Assembly: GCF_900634415.1 (NCBI RefSeq)
Contig: NC_041378.1
Span: 19,480,026 to 19,544,025, forward strand
Origin: Cottoperca gobio
Taxonomy: Eukaryota; Chordata; Actinopteri; Perciformes; Bovichtidae
Direction: 5' to 3'
DNA: 64,000 nt
Below, piece by piece: positions 59,591-64,000 of this stretch. Within the stretch, counting starts at the first letter, position 1; every line of letters starts with the position of its first letter. The notes beneath the pieces were generated by a model. The model did no database searches, was not told the origin of the DNA, and worked only from the letters and a program-made list of their open reading frames with translations. The position numbers were made by a program, and so were the translations under genes.

Positions 59591-60126
59591 AATTATCCTT
59601 GGCGATCAATTGTTGTCCGTTCTTTCTCATAATAATTGACAGCAGTCTTTGCTGGACACTTCAATGCAGACGAACACTATGTTCTACTTGTGACGTCATC
59701 GCCCAAACATTGCCGAACTGGATGCTCTCGGCGCAGCGATCGATTGTTGTTAGCAGAAGTCATTTTTCTGCTGTTATGATCGTGATTTATTATGAATACA
59801 TCAATATTAAAAATATATATATGGCACATTTCACAATAGATATGCTACCTCTATCATATACCAAGCCCAATAACACTGATGAAATATCATTTCGTAGGCT
59901 CTTTAAGAAAATAAAGGTGCAATTTCAACAATAGTATTAGTTTATCATTTACATGTGTGTTACAACTTACAGATCACAGTGTATCTACAAAGGCACAAAA
60001 CATTTTGTCACAAGTATCTGAAACAGTATTTTACTTTATGATCAATAAAACTAATGTTTACACTTTGCAAAGCCATCCCGTGGGCCGGATTGGACCCTCC
60101 GGTGGGCCACATGTTTGACACCCCTG
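59591..60126. other. Right subterminal part of the TTAA element and right arm of the hAT
   Basis: 59680-59906 is the inverted-repeat end of the TTAA element. From 59907 the hAT resumes ('tttatcatttacatgtgtgt', 'aacttacagatcacagtgta') up to the terminus GTTTGACACCCCTG at 60126. No host gene. Confidence 0.65.
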
Positions 60127-60272
60127 ACTTAGGGTATAGGCATGAGTTGCTCTCCTGTGACCATCAGCAAATTTAAAATGTTATCTGCAGCGAGGCCTCT
60201 AGTATTACTCTCAGCAAAGAAAACAACATTTTGTAACCCAACACTGGTGAGGCCACATGTTTGACACCCCTG
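60127..60272. repeat. Extra hAT end beyond the first right terminus
   Basis: A second terminus 'ggccacatgtttgacacccc' ending at 60272 repeats the one ending at 60126, with about 120 bp of unrelated sequence between. The outer one carries the matching duplication TACTAAAC. The inner one is followed by ACTTAGGG, also of nnnTAnnn form. Confidence 0.7.
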
Positions 60273-60280
60273 TACTAAAC

Positions 60281-61100
60281 GTAGAAATGATGTATCAACT
60301 TTAGCAAGATAAATGTATGAAGTATTGTATACTACAAAAACATTACTTTGGGTATATATGAATTACACTTTAAACTAAAGCCTTTGTATATAAGTAACTG
60401 TATATATATATTGTTTTATTTGATTTAAATTGTTCTTTATTCTAATTGAAAAATGTGTATATATGTTGTACAACTTACATTATATTGTGAAACCCTGTGT
60501 TGTATAGTGAAAAATAAATATACCTTGTGACCTTCTACATTTACAGTTGGGTAAATTAATATTTAAAAAAATGCAAATGTCTATTTAGGTTTGTTTGACA
60601 TCCCAAACACCGTTCTCCTCCTTATCCTTGATGTTATCATTATACTCATCCCTGCCATTATAGACAACCATCACAGGTTAAAAGTTCACAGTCAGCAGGA
60701 ACATCACTGCACATCAATTTCAATTTTCTTCTGGTAAAAGATAACCACTGTGTAAATTCTGCCTGGCCTTTTACCTGCCCATCACTGTGAGCTGATGCAC
60801 TCTTCAGGATTCACTGAGAGCTCAGTCGTGCACAAAACATGCTATCTACAGGGAGGGGGAGGGAAACCCAAAATAGGACATGCATATGAAATCCATTCAT
60901 ATTGATGAATGTGTCAACTTGCACACCAGAGACTTGCTTATTCTGTTTGCAGGGCCAAATACATATGAACTAGCAACTTCTAATTCACAAGCAGCATTTA
61001 ACCATCTATGGTACGCATGGTGATGCCAGTTTGGAAAAAAATGTTTGGAATGTTTTCTTGTCATAGAATAGACCAAATAGACATAATCTAAAGACATTTT
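60281..61100. other. Non-coding stretch, nothing recognised
   Basis: AT-rich. No gene or repeat supported. Confidence 0.4.
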
Positions 61101-61104
61101 TTTG

Positions 61105-61730
61105 GGGTACGTTGCCTTGAGGCAACACCGTACCATAATGGTAAGTAATGAAAAAAGAGTGTTATTGTTTCAAATTTGAACAACATTTATTTAAAAACAC
61201 ATGGAAAATATTAAATAGCCTCAACAGATAAAAATGCATGCCACTTATAATATGAAAATAGTTATTTTAATATTTGAACAAGATTACAGGTCTGAATGTT
61301 GCCTGCAGGCAGCATTGTACCATTGTGGAACCACCCATTGGAATGAATGGGTCGAGAGTTTAAACATATTTTATCTAACTATTTCACTATCTCACTGCTT
61401 ATGGAAATTCATGAAGCAGTTCTTCTCAGCAGTGAAGTATAGATAAGTGACACACTTTGAACACTACACTTTCCCTATACCCTTACAAACAGGGTATTTG
61501 CACCAGCCCTTTTTCCCCACACACAGAGGCCTAAGGTCAGGGTTGACTAGATTCATTAGAATGATGGTCTCTCCTCTTCTTCAACACTTTCCTCTCGTTG
61601 CAAAGGCAACTTGCAACTTCAGCTTTGAATTTCAGCAAGCTGTACACTCTTTTCTTTGGGATGCTAAAGTCTTGCAGTCCCTGCGGTACAGGAGCCACGC
61701 GTATGGCAACAAGGTACCATAGAGGGTTAA
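61105..61730. mobile_element. Candidate piggyBac-like element with GTTGCCT palindromes
   Basis: The right end reads 'ggtaccatagaggg' followed by TTAA (61727-61730); inward this is TTAA-CCCTCTATGGTACC, the piggyBac-type TTAA-CCC start. The left side at 61108 begins 'ggggtacgttgccttgaggc', a near-palindrome, and 'gttgcctgcaggcagcattg' recurs at 61300. A left TTAA is not clear, so the left boundary is weak. No transposase seen. Confidence 0.4.
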
Positions 61731-62701
61731 AGTGTATCACCACACACTTGTGAGGTAATAAACCCACATTATTGCTAGTTCAAAAATTGTATAACGTTGT
61801 ATAATTCAACACCACTACGTGGGCTGGGCTTATACCGTGTTTCTACTGTATCTACAGCTCTGCTCGATTCACTTTAGGAACCCACTCTATCCCCAATGTT
61901 CACTGTGGATAGAGGTTTGATTCTACTGCACGGTGTACATAGTGTAAAGTGTAGTTTTTTGGACTGCCATATTTAAAGATCTGGGTTGAGTGAACAAAAA
62001 CATTGCGATCGCTCTTGACGGTAGCTTGCCAAAAATGCAGGGTTTGTGCAGGACGTCCCGTATCCCGCAAGTGACGATTCTCCCTGTCCAATCAGTGGTC
62101 TGCAGTGCTTAACTTCACCTTCTAGTATCTGCTCCGCTAGTTTGAAACCTCGACCAACGTTGTACGAAAAAAAGTACTAGATTCTATCCATAAAACAGCG
62201 AGGTAAATTGAGTATAGATGTGTCGTACCATGCAGCGGAGGGCAGGGGTCATTTTACCTGAGGGGACATTCTGTAAAAGATACAGTGCATCAGAGTACTG
62301 CACTGACTCAGCTGATAGACAGCAGCAAGTCCATGTGTTTATACTGTGTTAATGCTAATAACTGTAACAACAGAAACATGTGTATATCATCAAAACTACT
62401 GATTCTACTCGTTTCTCCAAAATACTTAAAAAGTACAAATATGCAAAAGTATATATTTTATATTTACTGTTAGATGATATATCTGTCTTTTGTGATGGTT
62501 ATGCTTAATTTAGCTCAATCTAAGTGCATCTCTCTAGTTTTCTTCTCTGTGGTATTCAAAGCTTTAGTAAGACTTTCACTGCTTGGCCTCTTCAGTTTGC
62601 ACTCGTCTTCCTTTCATTGGATGTGATGCCTGGGTGTATGTGATTGAAAATTTGGACTTGACACTAACTATACTGGGGTTAACTCAATTTATATTCCATT
62701 C
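61731..62701. repeat. Mostly unassigned; possible decayed MITE at 61826-62240
   Basis: 'taccgtgtttctactgtatc' on the left and 'cgtaccatgcagcggaggg' on the right resemble the two inverted ends of a common fish MITE with 'GTTTCCACTGCATGGTAC' termini, strongly diverged. No gene is present. Confidence 0.25.
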
Positions 62702-62779
62702 CATATATTATTTGCATATATTATTTGCATATATTATTTGCATATATTATTTGCATATATTATTTGCATATTTATTTGC
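62702..62779. repeat. 13-bp tandem repeat CATATATTATTTG, 5 units plus a partial
   Basis: Five perfect 13-bp units are followed by a shortened sixth. Each junction creates ATTTGCAT, the reverse of the POU/octamer site ATGCAAAT, so five octamers are spaced exactly 13 bp apart. The open frame through it is an artefact. Confidence 0.95.
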
Positions 62780-63830
62780 GAAATAGTCTACGAGACAACA
62801 GGTTAAATGAGGCATTAAAAATGTAAATGTACACTTATTGGTGTATATTCATGTAATATTCACATGGGAACCAATGACTGGAAAACCGAATGGGATCATT
62901 GTTGTGGTTACATTTGACTGATCTTCTCATCAGGAAATGATGATGTGACAATCAATTGTATAGTGACTATAAATACAGGTGTATTTTTACTTATTAACTT
63001 TAATTTGTTTTATGCAGGCCTATATGTTTTCTGATGTAGTGAAGTTTATATTGCATAAATTGTTTATACCAGTACCATCATAAAGCATTTAGAAAACAAT
63101 CATAAAAATAAGTTACAGCATCGGGAACTTTGATTCATCACAATGGAAATGAGTGTGTTTTCACAGACTTGACATGAGGATATAAGTATGGACAATAAGT
63201 ATGACCAACATCTGCACACTTGGATTGAGCCGACAAGGTGATTGCACTGGGAGTAGGTTTTGTTGCTAATAGGAGGCTGAGGTACAATCTGCTTCATCTC
63301 AGGGCACCAAACCCCAATAGGAGGCCAGCTGCACCCTGCGAGAGCCAGATCTCTTTGACCTAATCTCATACCTGACCTTGACCTATGCCGTAGAGAGCGC
63401 GTAACTTAACTACACAACTACACAATGTAATATATGGCGCATCTCACTAGCTAAACCGTCTGTCATTCACTGTATTACCAGGAAGTCACAGGACCAGGAT
63501 TTTGACCAGGAGAATTGACTTTGGTTGTACTTTACCAGACAACAGCAATGCTAAACTGACATGCTTGATACGTAGCTGTTTGAGTTTCAATCCCAACTAT
63601 CCAACAAAGATCAAAGCAGATGCTTCTGGTGTGAGGCTCTTTAACTAATGCCCTTTCGGTATGGTTCAATATGATCTTCATCACCCAATGTGGGTGTCTT
63701 CACCTCACACAGGCCATTAAACACAGTCCCTAAACATTGAACTTCCCCCTACTCTACCCAGCTGCTACCTTCTGGACTTCCTGTCTTAGTGTCAAGCCAG
63801 TACTTTGTCTTGTTTTTTTACCATCTAAAA
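62780..63830. other. Non-coding stretch, nothing recognised
   Basis: The open frame at 63100-63369 (minus, 89 codons) has no recognisable domain. Confidence 0.4.
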
Positions 63831-64000
63831 CAGTGATTTTCAACCACTGTGCCACGGCACACTAGTGAGAGATCATCAGATATGCCGTGGGAAATTATCC
63901 AACTTTGTTTTTTTAAATCAATTTTCTCCGACAGCACTCGTACCGGAGCTCCGACACCTCCACCCCCCCTCGCACTGGAGCCCCGACAGCCCTCCCCTCG
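63831..64000. mobile_element. Left end of an hAT element running off the window
   Basis: CAGTGATTTTCAACCACTGT followed by 'gccacggcacactagtgaga' is the terminus of a widespread hAT family whose ends mention 'GTGCCGCGGCACAC'. The 8-bp flank ATCTAAAA (63823-63830) has central TA, like every other hAT flank here. The right end lies beyond the window. Confidence 0.75.

Larger units (their letters stand above)
56283..59906 (+). mobile_element. TTAA-flanked DNA transposon carrying a P2X7-type ballast-domain gene
   Basis: The element occupies 56287-59902 with TTAA at 56283-56286 and 59903-59906. The left end AGGGCCTACGAAATAATA and the inverted right end AGAGCCTACGAAATGATA match at most positions. 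A second inverted pair, GATGTCACAAGTAGAACA (56462) and GACGTCACAAGTAGAACA (complement of 59680-59697), lies 175 and 205 bp from the two ends, showing long, decayed terminal repeats. The plus strand carries a three-exon ballast-domain pseudogene (56406-57994), and the minus strand a THAP-like start near 59590. TTAA targets plus a THAP domain are known for Kolobok, so I infer a Kolobok-like element. A LINE tail is inserted at 58500-58905. Confidence 0.8.
54737..60280. mobile_element. hAT transposon split by two stacked TTAA elements; TSD TACTAAAC
   Basis: The left end CAGGGGTGTCAAACTGTTTT at 54745 and the right end ATGTTTGACACCCCTG at 60272 are flanked by the identical 8-mer TACTAAAC (54737-54744 and 60273-60280). 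hAT sequence proper occupies 54745-54957 and about 59903-60126, with 'gtgggctggaccagtaagat' on the left and 'tgggccggattggaccctcc' on the right. It is a typical short non-coding hAT without its passengers. It was opened at an internal TTAA by two other elements (54957-56282 and 56287-59902). Confidence 0.88.

Noticed and set aside
59427..59639. Plus-strand 70-codon frame opposite the THAP-like frame
   Set aside because: The minus frame has the Cys and Trp spacing of a domain; the plus frame has none.
56283..59906. Calling the gene a P2X7 receptor
   Set aside because: No transmembrane segments or ATP-binding ectodomain; only the ballast domain is present.
62702..62779. CRISPR-like array
   Set aside because: The units are perfect 13-mers without spacers, in a eukaryotic window.

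Overview
The window looks like teleost fish nuclear DNA, most likely from a percomorph, and it contains no complete conventional protein-coding gene. The evidence is an AT-rich background with long CA/TG microsatellites, tRNA-derived SINEs with L2-type tails, L2, Rex1-like and Tx1-like LINE fragments, a Tc1 element, and several hAT and TTAA-specific DNA transposons. Almost all recognisable coding sequence belongs to mobile elements and is broken. The rest reads as intronic or intergenic sequence. The best host-gene signal is a GC/CpG-rich minus-strand region at 34060-34660 that resembles a promoter plus non-coding first exon ending in a consensus splice donor. Two weak minus-strand exon candidates lie at 8710-8858 and 54075-54181. 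|| Layout. 1-24 kb: unique non-coding DNA with microsatellites, a rearranged hAT-in-hAT composite (3128-3783), a SINE (6785-6965), a TTAA-type non-autonomous element (9073-10405), a second SINE (15886-16035), a longer copy of the hAT-in-hAT composite (17465-18917), and the 3' end of another hAT (20345-21118). 24.6-27.6 kb: an internally deleted Tx1-clade LINE in which ORF1 is fused to the C-terminal part of ORF2, ending against a 0.3 kb TC-rich microsatellite. 32.4-37.6 kb: Rex1-like and L2 LINE tails, a SINE, a GGTCR pentamer array and a 1 kb Tc1 element with TA duplications. 38.5-40.8 kb: a nearly full-length hAT of the GTF2IRD2/ZBED-like type with a perfect 8-bp target duplication and a transposase broken by one frameshift and three stops. 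54.7-60.3 kb: the most remarkable region. A short hAT with a perfect TACTAAAC duplication has two different TTAA-specific elements stacked at one internal TTAA. 60-64 kb: degenerate repeats, a tandem array of POU octamers, and the start of one more hAT at the right edge. || The most novel item is the 3.6-kb element at 56287-59902. It has TTAA flanks, related ends beginning AGRGCCTACGAAAT, and a second inverted-repeat block about 180-200 bp inside each end. It carries a spliced but broken gene for the zinc-binding 'ballast' domain known from the C-terminus of the P2X7 receptor, without the receptor channel, and a weak THAP-like N-terminus on the other strand. This suggests a DNA transposon, possibly Kolobok-like, as a carrier of ballast domains in fish. 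Every 8-bp hAT flank in the window fits nnnTAnnn, the pattern reported for the Buster group of hATs. Family names rest on motif recognition by eye; no database search was run.
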